In this document: positions 1 through 6,662 of the stretch, piece by piece
Layout: each line of letters begins with the position of its first letter
Numbering within the stretch: the stretch's first letter is position 1
Assembly: GCA_022759065.1 (NCBI GenBank)
Contig: JAEMPZ010000112.1
Span: 1-6,885, forward strand
Source of the DNA: Acidobacteriota bacterium
Lineage (GTDB): Bacteria > Acidobacteriota > UBA4820 > DSQY01
Reading direction: 5' to 3'
DNA: 6,885 nt
Notes under the pieces: model-generated
Seen by the model: the letters and a program-made list of their open reading frames with translations, nothing else
Told to the model about the DNA's origin: nothing
The model's database searches: none
Made by a program: the position numbers and the translations under genes

Positions 1-157
1 CGGCGCGCCTTCGTCATGTTCGTTGGAAACCTCGCTTTCAAACTGCCCGATTCATGCGTTCAAAGTCCCGCCATTACTACATCAATGATCGCGGTGAAAC
101 TTGTTTTGGACAGCAGTGATGACGGATGAAAGACAGAGACGGCTCGTTGATCACGCA
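1..157. other. Leader region without a supportable gene
   Basis: No gene can be supported here. On the + strand, one frame is open from the window edge to a TGA at 127-129 (42 codons). It could be the tail of an upstream gene, but its codons look random and I recognise no family in it. The other two + frames stop by about 90 and 120. The minus strand has only short frames, plus an ATG near position 17 (reading leftward) that could start a divergent gene lying outside the window. That ATG has a poorly spaced purine run and stays unresolved. From 116 to about 139 the sequence turns purine-rich and can be read as three degenerate octamers, a possible left arm for the pyrimidine tract that follows. 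Confidence 0.4.
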
Positions 158-197
158 TCTTTCGCTCTCTCACTTTCTAACTCTCTCACTCTCGCAC
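158..197. repeat. Octamer-periodic pyrimidine tract (tract A)
   Basis: Five consecutive 8-base units can be read without a gap: TCTTTCGC, TCTCTCAC, TTTCTAAC, TCTCTCAC and TCTCGCAC. On the minus strand these are GTGAGAGA-type octamers. A run of six T follows. The tract sits upstream of the promoter at 226-254, so it should not be part of the transporter transcript. The same octamer theme returns in the gaps at 2962-3068, 6069-6144 and 6663-6763. No function can be assigned; a spacer element or repeat family is an inference. Confidence 0.75.
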
Positions 198-225
198 TTT
201 TTTGCCCCATCCTTGGCGCCGGCAA

Positions 226-254
226 TTGCCATGAGGCCCCAGGCACGGTATGAT
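226..254 (+). promoter_or_regulatory. Sigma-70-type promoter for the OPT transporter gene
   Basis: The -35 box is TTGCCA (226-231) and the -10 box is TATGAT (249-254), separated by exactly 17 bp. Each box matches the consensus at five of six positions. Transcription would begin near 261, giving a leader of about 19 nt that contains the ribosome binding site GGAGGAGG (268-275) just before the ATG at 280. The upstream in-frame ATG at 250 lies inside the -10 box, so it cannot be a start on this transcript. Confidence 0.7.
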
Positions 255-279
255 TGTTTTCTTACTTGGAGGAGGGCGC

Positions 280-2892
280 ATGGACGCAAAGCCCGGGGCC
301 GGTAGCGTGCAGGAAATCGAGGAGCGCGAGCGGGAGTGGCTCAAGAACGTCTACAAGGGGGGCACGGAACCGGAACTGACATTCCGCTCCCTCATGTTCG
401 GCGCGATCATCGGCGCCATCATGTGCCTGTCCAACCTCTACGTCGGCTTCAAAGCCGGCTGGAGCCTCGGCGTGACGATAACGGCCGCTATCATGGCCTT
501 CGCCATTTTCAGGGCGTTCAGAACCGTTTTCCCATTCTTCGTGAAGCGTGACATGGGCATGCTCGAAACCAACATCCTGGTCACGATCGCCTCGGCGTGC
601 GCCTTCATCGCTTCCGCCGGCCTCTCGAACGCCGTGCCCGCGCTCACGATGGTTTCCGGGCGCACACTCCCCACGTGGCAGTTGGGGCTATGGGTGGCGG
701 TGATTCTCTTTCTCGGCCTCTTCATGGCTATTCCAATGAAGCGGCAGATGATCAATGTTGAAAACCTGAAGTTCCCGACGGGGTTCGCCACTTCCGAGGT
801 CTTGAAGGGGATGTACGCAGAAGGCGGCGACGCGGTGAAGAAGGCGCGGGCGCTCTTTGCGGCGCTGGGCTTGGGGCTTTTAATCGCCTGGTGGCGGGAC
901 GGCGTTATCGGTTTGCCGAAGCGCGTCGCAGGCCACTTCGCGAGAGAGCTTGGCGTGCTCGAGTGGAACCGATGGCTTCCGGCCATTCCTGCCACCCTGG
1001 TTCCCTCTTCGTGGTCCGTGTTCGGAATGCCTTTGGCTCGGTTGACGCTTTCCTTCGAGGGAAGCCTCATCATGGTTGGCGCGGGGGCGATCATGGGAAT
1101 CCGCGCCGGCATCAGCCTTCTGCTGGCGGCGCTGATTGGCTACGGAGTCCTCGCCCCAATATATATTGCAAAAGGGGACATTCCGCACGACCCGCCATCC
1201 GTGCAGGCGCTCTGCGGCTTCAACCAGCGCCCGCGCGTGGAGGCCGCATCGGACATCGCCTTCCCCATGGCCGTCGAGCAAGGGGCGGCGCTGTCATTCT
1301 CGGTTCTCGAAGCGGGCAAAGAGCCGCTGATCCTCACGAAGACGTGGCCTCAGGCCGAGATTTTCAAGAACGCGGCGGCGCTTGAAGCGGAACTTAACGG
1401 AACTCCGCCCTTCGCCGGCGCCATCGTCTTCGGCGTTGACAAGGGGCGCAACCGCCTCTACGCCGAGTTAGTTAGGGAAACCGTGGCGGAAACCTCGCTG
1501 ACGGTGGAGCAGGCGGCACTCGATTTCGCCGCCAAGGCGCGCGGCCGCGCGCTCCACTTTCCGGTCAAGATGCCACCGGGAGCGGTTCTTTCTTTTTCCG
1601 CCGGCGAGGCGAATGGACCTACAGGCCCAATCGCGGCCGAACACCTCGCCGTGGCCTTCGCGCAAGGAGCCGTTTTTGAAGACGAATCGGCGCTTCTTAC
1701 GTTTTTGAACAGCGAGAAGCTTCCAGACGGCGGGCCGAACCCCTTCTTTGGAAAGATTTCGTTCTCCATGCAGCGTGGCCGTTTGGCCGCGAGCGGCGCC
1801 GGCTTCAGGCGCTGGGATTCGCGACTTTCCGTTGATGATTGCCAGGCCGCGCCGATACTGGGTTTCCAGGCCGGACAGAACCGAAGCGTCCCCTACGGCG
1901 GATTCAAGAACATAGTGCGGTGGCTAATGTGGCCGGGGGTGGCGATGATGGTCACGGCCGGCCTCCTGTCGTTCTTCATGCAGTGGCGGACCGTTCTTCG
2001 GGCCTTGTCCGGCTTGATGACGATGTTCAAGAAGAGTTCAGCCGTAGGCTCGAAGGATGCGCTTGCCGGGGTTGAGGTCCCAGGCTCCTGGTTCGCGATG
2101 GGAGTCCTGGTGACGGGCGTTGCCGCAGTAATCCTGCAGATCTGGTTCTTCGGGATACACTGGTGGATGGGGATAATCGCGGTGGCTATGTCTTTCTTCC
2201 TAGCCATCGTCGCCTGCCGGGCCACGGGCGAAACGGACATCACGCCGGTCGGCGCGATGGGCAAGATCACCCAGCTCATGTATGGGGCAATCGCTCCCGG
2301 CAACATGACTGCCAACCTGATGACCGCCAACGTGACCGCCGGCGCGGCGACCTCGTCGGCGGATCTCTTGCAGGCCCTTAGGTGCGGCCACCAGGTCGGC
2401 GCCAGCCCGCGCAAACAGTTTCTTGCCATGCTGTTGGGCGTGGTTGTTGGTTCCGCCGTCGCCGCCCCCGTCTACAACATTCTTGTGCCGGCGGCGGATG
2501 TCCTTGGAACGGACAAGCTGCCGGCGCCCGCGGCGCAAACCTGGGCCGGGGTCGCGCTGCTTCTAAGCAATGGCCTCCACGCTCTTCCCGTTTCGGCGCG
2601 CTGGGGCCTTTTGTGGGGAGGCCTTTTCGGCATCGCGGTCACCCTCTGCGAGAGGCTTTGGCCCAAGAGCCGGAAGTTTCTGCCATCAGCAACGGCGATG
2701 GGAATCGCCTTCGTCATTCCCGCCTACAACAGCGTCAGCATGTTCATCGGGGCCTTCATAGCGTGGATCCTCGACAAGCGGGCACCGGCCTTTTCCGAGA
2801 CCTATACGATATCCACTGCCTCCGGCTTGATTGCGGGTGAGAGCCTCATGGGCATAGGAGTGGCGATATTGGTGGCGTTCCAACTGATGTGA
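280..2892 (+). CDS. OPT/YSL-family oligopeptide or metal-chelate transporter with a duplicated extramembrane insert
   Basis: This is a polytopic inner-membrane secondary transporter of the oligopeptide transporter (OPT) superfamily, which moves peptides or metal-chelate complexes, probably with protons. The true substrate cannot be told from sequence. Family hallmarks are clear: NLYVGFKAGWS (52-62), an E-T-N segment (96-98), FPTGFAT (165-171), WPGVAMM (551-557), GETDITPVGAMGKITQLMYG (650-669), NLMTANVTAG (679-688) and SGLIAGESLMG (848-858), set among many hydrophobic helices. The start at 280 is chosen because GGAGGAGG (268-275) precedes it at good spacing and because the alternative ATG at 250 overlaps the promoter -10 box. 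At 870 residues it is well above the 600-700 I expect for bacterial members. The excess is a soluble segment at about 302-539, between the helix ending ...YGVLAPIYI and the helix beginning VRWLMWPG, described as its own feature. The next gene lies 233 bp downstream, so it is probably transcribed alone. Confidence 0.93.
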   Translation: MDAKPGAGSVQEIEEREREWLKNVYKGGTEPELTFRSLMFGAIIGAIMCLSNLYVGFKAGWSLGVTITAAIMAFAIFRAFRTVFPFFVKRDMGMLETNILVTIASACAFIASAGLSNAVPALTMVSGRTLPTWQLGLWVAVILFLGLFMAIPMKRQMINVENLKFPTGFATSEVLKGMYAEGGDAVKKARALFAALGLGLLIAWWRDGVIGLPKRVAGHFARELGVLEWNRWLPAIPATLVPSSWSVFGMPLARLTLSFEGSLIMVGAGAIMGIRAGISLLLAALIGYGVLAPIYIAKGDIPHDPPSVQALCGFNQRPRVEAASDIAFPMAVEQGAALSFSVLEAGKEPLILTKTWPQAEIFKNAAALEAELNGTPPFAGAIVFGVDKGRNRLYAELVRETVAETSLTVEQAALDFAAKARGRALHFPVKMPPGAVLSFSAGEANGPTGPIAAEHLAVAFAQGAVFEDESALLTFLNSEKLPDGGPNPFFGKISFSMQRGRLAASGAGFRRWDSRLSVDDCQAAPILGFQAGQNRSVPYGGFKNIVRWLMWPGVAMMVTAGLLSFFMQWRTVLRALSGLMTMFKKSSAVGSKDALAGVEVPGSWFAMGVLVTGVAAVILQIWFFGIHWWMGIIAVAMSFFLAIVACRATGETDITPVGAMGKITQLMYGAIAPGNMTANLMTANVTAGAATSSADLLQALRCGHQVGASPRKQFLAMLLGVVVGSAVAAPVYNILVPAADVLGTDKLPAPAAQTWAGVALLLSNGLHALPVSARWGLLWGGLFGIAVTLCERLWPKSRKFLPSATAMGIAFVIPAYNSVSMFIGAFIAWILDKRAPAFSETYTISTASGLIAGESLMGIGVAILVAFQLM
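1183..1896 (+). other. Non-membrane insert in the OPT transporter, two tandem diverged domains
   Basis: Residues about 302-539 of the transporter interrupt two membrane segments and contain no hydrophobic helix. Two copies of one domain can be aligned by eye. Copy 1 (about 325-422, bases 1252-1545) has FPMAVEQGAALSFS (328-341), NAAALEAELNG (364-374) and GAIVFGVDKGRNRL (380-393). Copy 2 (about 424-534, bases 1549-1881) has FPVKMPPGAVLSFS (427-440), DESALLTFLNS (468-478), GKISFSMQRGRL (491-502), then an ILGFQAGQ ending (526-533). The offset grows from 99 to 104 to 111 residues through small insertions. The order (strand, LSFS turn, helix with A-L-x-x-x-L-N, strand, G-R-L strand, LGF-x-A-G-Q) resembles the beta-rich repeats of flagellar hook and phage tail proteins, from memory of the pattern only. 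Which side of the membrane it faces is not determined. Confidence 0.7.
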
Positions 2893-2905
2893 GGGAGGGC
2901 AGGGC

Positions 2906-2954
2906 GTTGGGAGTTAGGAGTTGGGAGTTAGGAGTTAGGTGTTAGGAGTTAGGC
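2906..2954. repeat. Array of seven GTTAGGA-type heptamers
   Basis: Seven contiguous 7-base units begin 14 bp after the transporter stop codon. They are GTTGGGA twice, GTTAGGA three times, and one each of GTTAGGT and GTTAGGC. Variation is confined to positions 4 and 7. A seven-base degenerate unit (2955-2961) links the array to the octamer block at 2962. Unit length is far too short for CRISPR, and there are no spacers. Confidence 0.9.
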
Positions 2955-2961
2955 GATGGAA

Positions 2962-3068
2962 GTGAGAAAGTGAGAGGGTGAGAAAGTGAGAAAGGCGCGT
3001 TTACCCTCTAATTCTATAAATCTCTTGCCTTCTTGCCTTCTTACCCTCTCACCCTCTTACCTTCTTAC
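2962..3068. repeat. Octamer inverted repeat between transporter and PHP genes (tract B)
   Basis: The left arm (2962-2993) is four contiguous units of GTGAGARR type. The right arm (3021-3068) is six pyrimidine octamers ending in AC or GC, such as CTTCTTAC and CCTCTCAC, with two decayed units before them (3005-3020). The arms are complementary. Bases 2970-2985 pair with 3037-3052 with one mismatch and one G-T wobble, and flanking units extend this into an imperfect stem of about 32 bp around an A+T-rich loop containing TCTATAAAT. There is no T-run after the stem, so it does not look like a standard intrinsic terminator. It could be a structured RNA element or an attenuating hairpin, but this is inference. 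Confidence 0.8.
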
Positions 3069-3125
3069 TGTTTTCACTTCGCATGTTTCACGTTCTGTAC
3101 GCTCTACGTCTGCGGAAGGGCGCTA

Positions 3126-3917
3126 ATGTACGAAGCTTTTTTGGACCATCACGTTCACAGCCACCACTCGTTCGACAGCGAATCGCTCCTTGAGGAGCTT
3201 GTCGAGAGCGCTCGCCGGGTGGGCGTCGGGGGGTTCGTCCTCACCGATCACGTTGAGTTCGATCCGTCGGAAATCGGCTTCGGCTACTTCCAATACGATA
3301 AGGCGCGCGCCGAGTGGGACGAGATTCAAAGCATCACTCCCGACCTGAAGATCCGTTTCGGAGCGGAGATTTCGCACCAGAAAGAGCGCGTGGACGCAAT
3401 CCGTGACTACCTGCGGTCGCGCCGCTTTCACTACGTCATCGGCTCGGTTCACCACGTGGGCAGGGAGGAGATAAGTGACTTCATGGCCCGCGTAGAGGAG
3501 CGCAAAGTCCCGATCGAAGAGTGTTTGGGGCCATACTTCGATGCCTGCCTTGACGCCGTCAAGTCTAACCTGTATGACGCCATGGGCCACCTCGATTTCC
3601 CCAAGCGCTACTCCCGCAAGGGGCCGAAGTACACCGGCGATTTCTGGATGAAGCACTACGGGAAGAAGATCAAAGAGGTAGTGACGGCCTGTCTCGACAT
3701 GGGCGTCCACCTTGAGGTCAACACCGCCACTTTCCGCGTCGGGTTTACAGAGCCTTATCCCGGCTGGGCCATCCTTGACCTCTACCGCCAACTCGGCGGC
3801 CGCCAGGTTATCCTCTCCTCCGACGCCCACCGGCCCGAGGACCTGGCCACCGCCTACGGGGCGGTCATCCGCGAACTAAGCCGCCGCGGCCTCGGCATAA
3901 GAAACGCCGTCGCGTAG
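3126..3917 (+). CDS. PHP-domain phosphoesterase, histidinol-phosphatase (HisJ/HisK) type
   Basis: This is a soluble metal-dependent phosphoesterase of the PHP family. HisJ/HisK members hydrolyse L-histidinol phosphate to L-histidinol, the penultimate part of histidine synthesis. All metal-site motifs are visible in order: D-x-H-x-H-S-x-x-S-x-D (7-17, with H9 and H11), LTDH (39-42), GAEIS with E81, SVHH (107-110), GHLD (154-157), LEVN (196-199) and SSDAH (231-235). Length is 263 residues, normal for the family. The ATG at 3126 follows a purine-rich GGAAGGG (3114-3120). A longer in-frame version starting at TTG 3033 would translate the low-complexity repeat tract into a nonsense, aromatic- and Cys-rich leader, so I reject it. 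No other his gene is nearby, so the exact substrate is uncertain; other PHP phosphatases remain possible. It ends 64 bp before the next gene and may be co-transcribed with it. Confidence 0.9.
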   Translation: MYEAFLDHHVHSHHSFDSESLLEELVESARRVGVGGFVLTDHVEFDPSEIGFGYFQYDKARAEWDEIQSITPDLKIRFGAEISHQKERVDAIRDYLRSRRFHYVIGSVHHVGREEISDFMARVEERKVPIEECLGPYFDACLDAVKSNLYDAMGHLDFPKRYSRKGPKYTGDFWMKHYGKKIKEVVTACLDMGVHLEVNTATFRVGFTEPYPGWAILDLYRQLGGRQVILSSDAHRPEDLATAYGAVIRELSRRGLGIRNAVA

Positions 3918-3981
3918 AGGCGAAATAATTCCAGTCTTCGGGCGATTGCTGGTATCTTGAAGTTGGAGCTTTCAAGGGGGA

Positions 3982-6060
3982 ATGATGCCAAACCGGCTTG
4001 CTGGCGAATCCAGCCCATATCTCAGGCAGCACGCAGCCAATGCGGTGGAGTGGCGCGCATGGAACGATGACGCCCTGTCAGAGGCGCGCATGGAGGACAA
4101 GCCGGTATTTCTCTCAATCGGCTACTCATCCTGTCACTGGTGCCACGTCATGGCGCACGAGAGCTTCGAGGATGAAGCAACAGCCGCCCTGCTGAACGAA
4201 CGGTTCGTCTGCATAAAGGTGGACCGCGAGGAGCGCCCGGACCTGGACGCCCTATACATGCGAGCGGTCACGATGATGACCGGCCGCGGCGGATGGCCGC
4301 TCACCGTTTTTCTCACCCCTTCGCTTAAGCCGTTTTATGGAGGGACCTATTTTCCCAAGGATGCCCGGTTCGGAATGCCCGCCTTCAAGGATATCTTGGT
4401 GGCTGTCTCGGATGCCTATTCCCGGCGCCGTGGTGAAATCGAGGAATCGGCAGATAACCTGTTTAGAGTCGTGGCGCGAAGTTTCGAGCCAGAGCCAGGC
4501 CAATGGTTGGCGGGGCGCGAGGCCGCGAGCATGGCGCTGAAATCCTTGTTGGCGGAATTTGACGAGGAGGAGGGCGGATTCGGACATGGGCCTAAGTTTC
4601 CGCAACCGCCGCTCCTCTGGTTCCTTCTTGACGAGGCCGCCCGGCTTCACGAACCGGACATTGCAAAGAAAGTCTTCTTCACGCTTCGCAAGATGGCCAG
4701 GGGAGGCGTGCGCGACCAGATCGGCGGCGGGTTCCACCGCTACAGCGTGGACGGGATGTGGCGCGTCCCACATTTTGAAAAGATGCTCTACGACAACGCC
4801 CAGCTCGCCTCTCTATACTTCCGGGCCCATTTGCTTTGCGGCGACGGCGAATTCCAAAGGGTCGGCGAAGAGGTTCTTCGGGATATCGAGCGCTGCCTCA
4901 AGTCGCCCGATGGTGGTTATTCGGCCGCGTTGGACGCCGATTCGGATGGCGAGGAGGGCCGATTCTACCTCTGGACCCCAAGCGAGATCGAAGAGGCGCT
5001 TGGCGAAGCCGAGGCGAAGGTGGTTTGCCCGTTTCTAGGCCTCGCGGCCGGCCACAGCGGCGATTTGGAATCGTGCACTCCGAGGCAGGCTCTTGATTGG
5101 GCTGAAGGCGCCGAGATGGCTCGGACAAGCGAGCCCGCATTCCGCTTGCGCATGGAGAATGACCTTGAACGGCTGCGGCGAAAGCGCGAAGCGCGAGTTT
5201 ACCCTGGGGTGGACACCAACGTCCTGACGGACTGGAACGCGCTTGCGGCTACAACTTTCTTCGACGCGTTCATGGCCACGGGCGAAAATTCATACAGGGA
5301 AAAGGGAGAGGCGCTCCTCGATTTTATCTGGAACAGGTTGTGGGATGGCAAACTGCTTTTCCACGTATGGGATGGGAGCGCGGCCAAGGTTCCGGGCTTC
5401 CTTGCCGACTATGCCTACTTGGCCAAGGCCCATTGGAGTGCCTTCGAGGCCACGGGGACGTTCCGCCGCCTTGTGGAGATGGAAACGCTGCTCAACGCGG
5501 CAATCGAGCGGTTTCACGCCGGCGATGGGCGTTTTTACAGCACCGGCGAGCCGCAATCAACAAAGGGCGACTTGCTGGTTCGGATCGCGGATGCGGAGGA
5601 CGGCGTGCTTCCATCGCCTCTTGGCGTCATTGCCCATGTTCTTTGGAACTTGGAGCGCGTAGCGGGAGGAGAGGGAACCAAGAATCTGCTGGAGGCCGTT
5701 TTGCGCTGCCAGGCCGGCGCTCTTTCCCAACGGCCTGGGTCCATGGTGTCTTTGGCCGCAATTGCCGCCGCCATTACATCCCCTACGGTTGACGTCGTCG
5801 TGGCCGCGCCAAACGAGGGCGAAGGGAATGCTTTCTTAAAAGTGGCCAGGGGGCTTAGTGAGCCACGCCTGCTGGTTCTCCCACTGCTTGCTGATAGGGT
5901 GACGGAGGCCGAAGCTCAGCGATTCCCGATGTTTCGCGGGCGAAGGAAAGAAATTGGAGCCTCAGCCTATGTCTGTGCTGGTGGCCGTTGCTTTGAGCCG
6001 GCCGAGACTCCCGCCAGAATGGAGGCGCTGCTTCTCGATGCCTTGGCCGCTGATGAATGA
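3982..6060 (+). CDS. YyaL/SPATA20-like protein: thioredoxin-like (DUF255) domain plus alpha/alpha barrel
   Basis: This is a member of the conserved YyaL/SPATA20 family (DUF255, thioredoxin-like DsbH type), whose biochemical role is not established. The N-terminal part opens with the family signature RLAGESSPYLRQHAANAVEW (5-24). It then has a thioredoxin-type active site C51-H-W-C54 in GYSSCHWCHVM, followed by VDREERPDLD and GGWPLTVFLTP. From about 190 the protein becomes an (alpha/alpha) barrel like N-acylglucosamine 2-epimerase and glycosidase families. Conserved segments there are GGFGHGPKFPQP, DQIGGGFHRYSVDGMWRVPHFEKMLYDNAQ (begins 245), AALDADSDGEEGRFYLW (315-331) and TDWNALA (416-422). 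Near the C-terminus, C665 and C670 form the usual AYVC-x4-C motif. Length 692 is typical, with no signal peptide, so it should be cytosolic. AAGGGGG (3974-3980) precedes two adjacent ATGs (3982 and 3985), and either could be used; the second has the better spacing. It looks intact. Confidence 0.93.
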   Translation: MMPNRLAGESSPYLRQHAANAVEWRAWNDDALSEARMEDKPVFLSIGYSSCHWCHVMAHESFEDEATAALLNERFVCIKVDREERPDLDALYMRAVTMMTGRGGWPLTVFLTPSLKPFYGGTYFPKDARFGMPAFKDILVAVSDAYSRRRGEIEESADNLFRVVARSFEPEPGQWLAGREAASMALKSLLAEFDEEEGGFGHGPKFPQPPLLWFLLDEAARLHEPDIAKKVFFTLRKMARGGVRDQIGGGFHRYSVDGMWRVPHFEKMLYDNAQLASLYFRAHLLCGDGEFQRVGEEVLRDIERCLKSPDGGYSAALDADSDGEEGRFYLWTPSEIEEALGEAEAKVVCPFLGLAAGHSGDLESCTPRQALDWAEGAEMARTSEPAFRLRMENDLERLRRKREARVYPGVDTNVLTDWNALAATTFFDAFMATGENSYREKGEALLDFIWNRLWDGKLLFHVWDGSAAKVPGFLADYAYLAKAHWSAFEATGTFRRLVEMETLLNAAIERFHAGDGRFYSTGEPQSTKGDLLVRIADAEDGVLPSPLGVIAHVLWNLERVAGGEGTKNLLEAVLRCQAGALSQRPGSMVSLAAIAAAITSPTVDVVVAAPNEGEGNAFLKVARGLSEPRLLVLPLLADRVTEAEAQRFPMFRGRRKEIGASAYVCAGGRCFEPAETPARMEALLLDALAADE

Positions 6061-6068
6061 TGCGTTCC

Positions 6069-6144
6069 CTTGTCCATTACTCCGGAACGCGGTCACTCTG
6101 ACGTCCATTCATTCCGCCACGCCGTTACTCCGACACGCCGTAAC
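6069..6144 (-). repeat. GC-rich 16-bp-periodic tract (tract C), octamers on the minus strand
   Basis: Read on the minus strand from 6144 down, the sequence falls into four 16-base units and a partial fifth, in fixed register: GTTACGGCGTGTCGGA, GTAACGGCGTGGCGGA, a more diverged third, GTGACCGCGTTCCGGA, then GTAATGG... Each 16-mer splits into two octamers, mostly beginning GT and ending GA or GC. This is the same theme as the A+G-rich octamers elsewhere in the window but richer in CG. It occupies most of the 119-bp gap between the YyaL-like and DUF4442 genes. No complementary arm is seen. The function is unknown. Confidence 0.75.
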
Positions 6145-6179
6145 CCCCGTTGGTGTAAACTTGCGCTGGGAGGTTTGAT

Positions 6180-6656
6180 TTGGCGGAATCATGGCGCTCG
6201 CGATGGATAAAGTGGAGGATCAACATCTACCCCTGTTACCGCGGTTCAGGCGGGCGAGTCACGTACATTTCAAGCGACATTCGCGAATGGGAGGTAAAGC
6301 TCCCGCTTAACCGGCGCACCAGAAACATTTGGGGGACGATTTTCGGCGGGAGCTTGTACGCTTCGGTTGATCCCATCTACGGAGTGATGCTCTCGTCTCT
6401 CATGGGAAGCGACTACGTGGTTTGGGCGAAGACCGCGCTCGTGCGGTTCCGCAAGCCCGGGCGAGAGACGCTTCATGCCCGCTTCAAAATTGACGAGGAG
6501 ACGCTCGCGGCTATTCGCAACGAGCTTGCCGCCAACGGTTTCGCCGAGCGGACGTTCCTTATCGAGCTGAAGGACGGCGCCGGCGACGTTTGTGCTTCCG
6601 TAGAGGTGACCTACCATGTCACCAAGAGGACAATAGAACCCAATGGGACGCTGTAG
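6180..6656 (+). CDS. DUF4442 hotdog-fold (thioesterase-like) protein
   Basis: This 158-residue cytosolic protein belongs to the DUF4442 family, whose members adopt the thioesterase hotdog fold; whether this one hydrolyses an acyl-CoA is unknown. Features seen are an N-terminal basic and Trp-rich helix ending in NIYPCYRGSGGRV (15-27), the strand EWEVKLPLNRRTRN, the central GTIFGGSLYASVDP (52-65, with D64 where hotdog enzymes often place a catalytic acid), DYVVWAKTALVRFRKPGRETL (from 78), and a closing strand ASVEVTYHV. The start is TTG at 6180, supported by GGGAGG (6168-6173) six bases upstream; no in-frame ATG lies upstream or near the conserved N-terminus. Full family length is present. It is separated from both neighbours by repeat tracts, so it may be transcribed on its own. 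I see no strong promoter. Confidence 0.85.
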   Translation: MAESWRSRWIKWRINIYPCYRGSGGRVTYISSDIREWEVKLPLNRRTRNIWGTIFGGSLYASVDPIYGVMLSSLMGSDYVVWAKTALVRFRKPGRETLHARFKIDEETLAAIRNELAANGFAERTFLIELKDGAGDVCASVEVTYHVTKRTIEPNGTL

Positions 6657-6662
6657 AAAGAG

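Noticed and set aside
1..129. C-terminal end of an upstream gene
   Set aside because: The frame is open to TGA 127-129, but 42 codons without recognisable residues or codon bias are not enough to call a gene.
190..204. T-run after tract A as an intrinsic terminator
   Set aside because: The preceding bases are almost all pyrimidine and cannot form a local GC-rich stem; only a distant, degenerate purine segment could pair.
438..1112. Long open frame on the minus strand opposite the transporter (224 codons)
   Set aside because: It covers the most conserved OPT segments of the + strand, and its translation has no family pattern or ribosome binding site that I can see.
3013..3020. TCTATAAA in the loop of tract B as a -10 box
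   Set aside because: There is no plausible -35 element 16-18 bp upstream, and the A+T-rich word fits two decayed octamer units.
2906..3068. Possible CRISPR array
   Set aside because: Units are 7-8 bp and contiguous, without unique spacers, and no cas gene is nearby.
3123..3830. Long open frame on the minus strand opposite the PHP gene (235 codons)
   Set aside because: It lies exactly antisense to a gene with complete PHP motifs and has no recognisable domain; GC-rich codon use commonly leaves such frames open.
3929..3955. CCAG...CTGG hairpin between the PHP and YyaL-like genes as a terminator or promoter
   Set aside because: The stem is only 4 bp, has no T-run, and the nearby TATCTT lacks a credible -35 box at proper spacing.
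5954..6178. 74-codon + frame overlapping the end of the YyaL-like gene
   Set aside because: It is out of frame with the conserved C-terminal motif and extends through the 16-bp repeat tract; no family resemblance.
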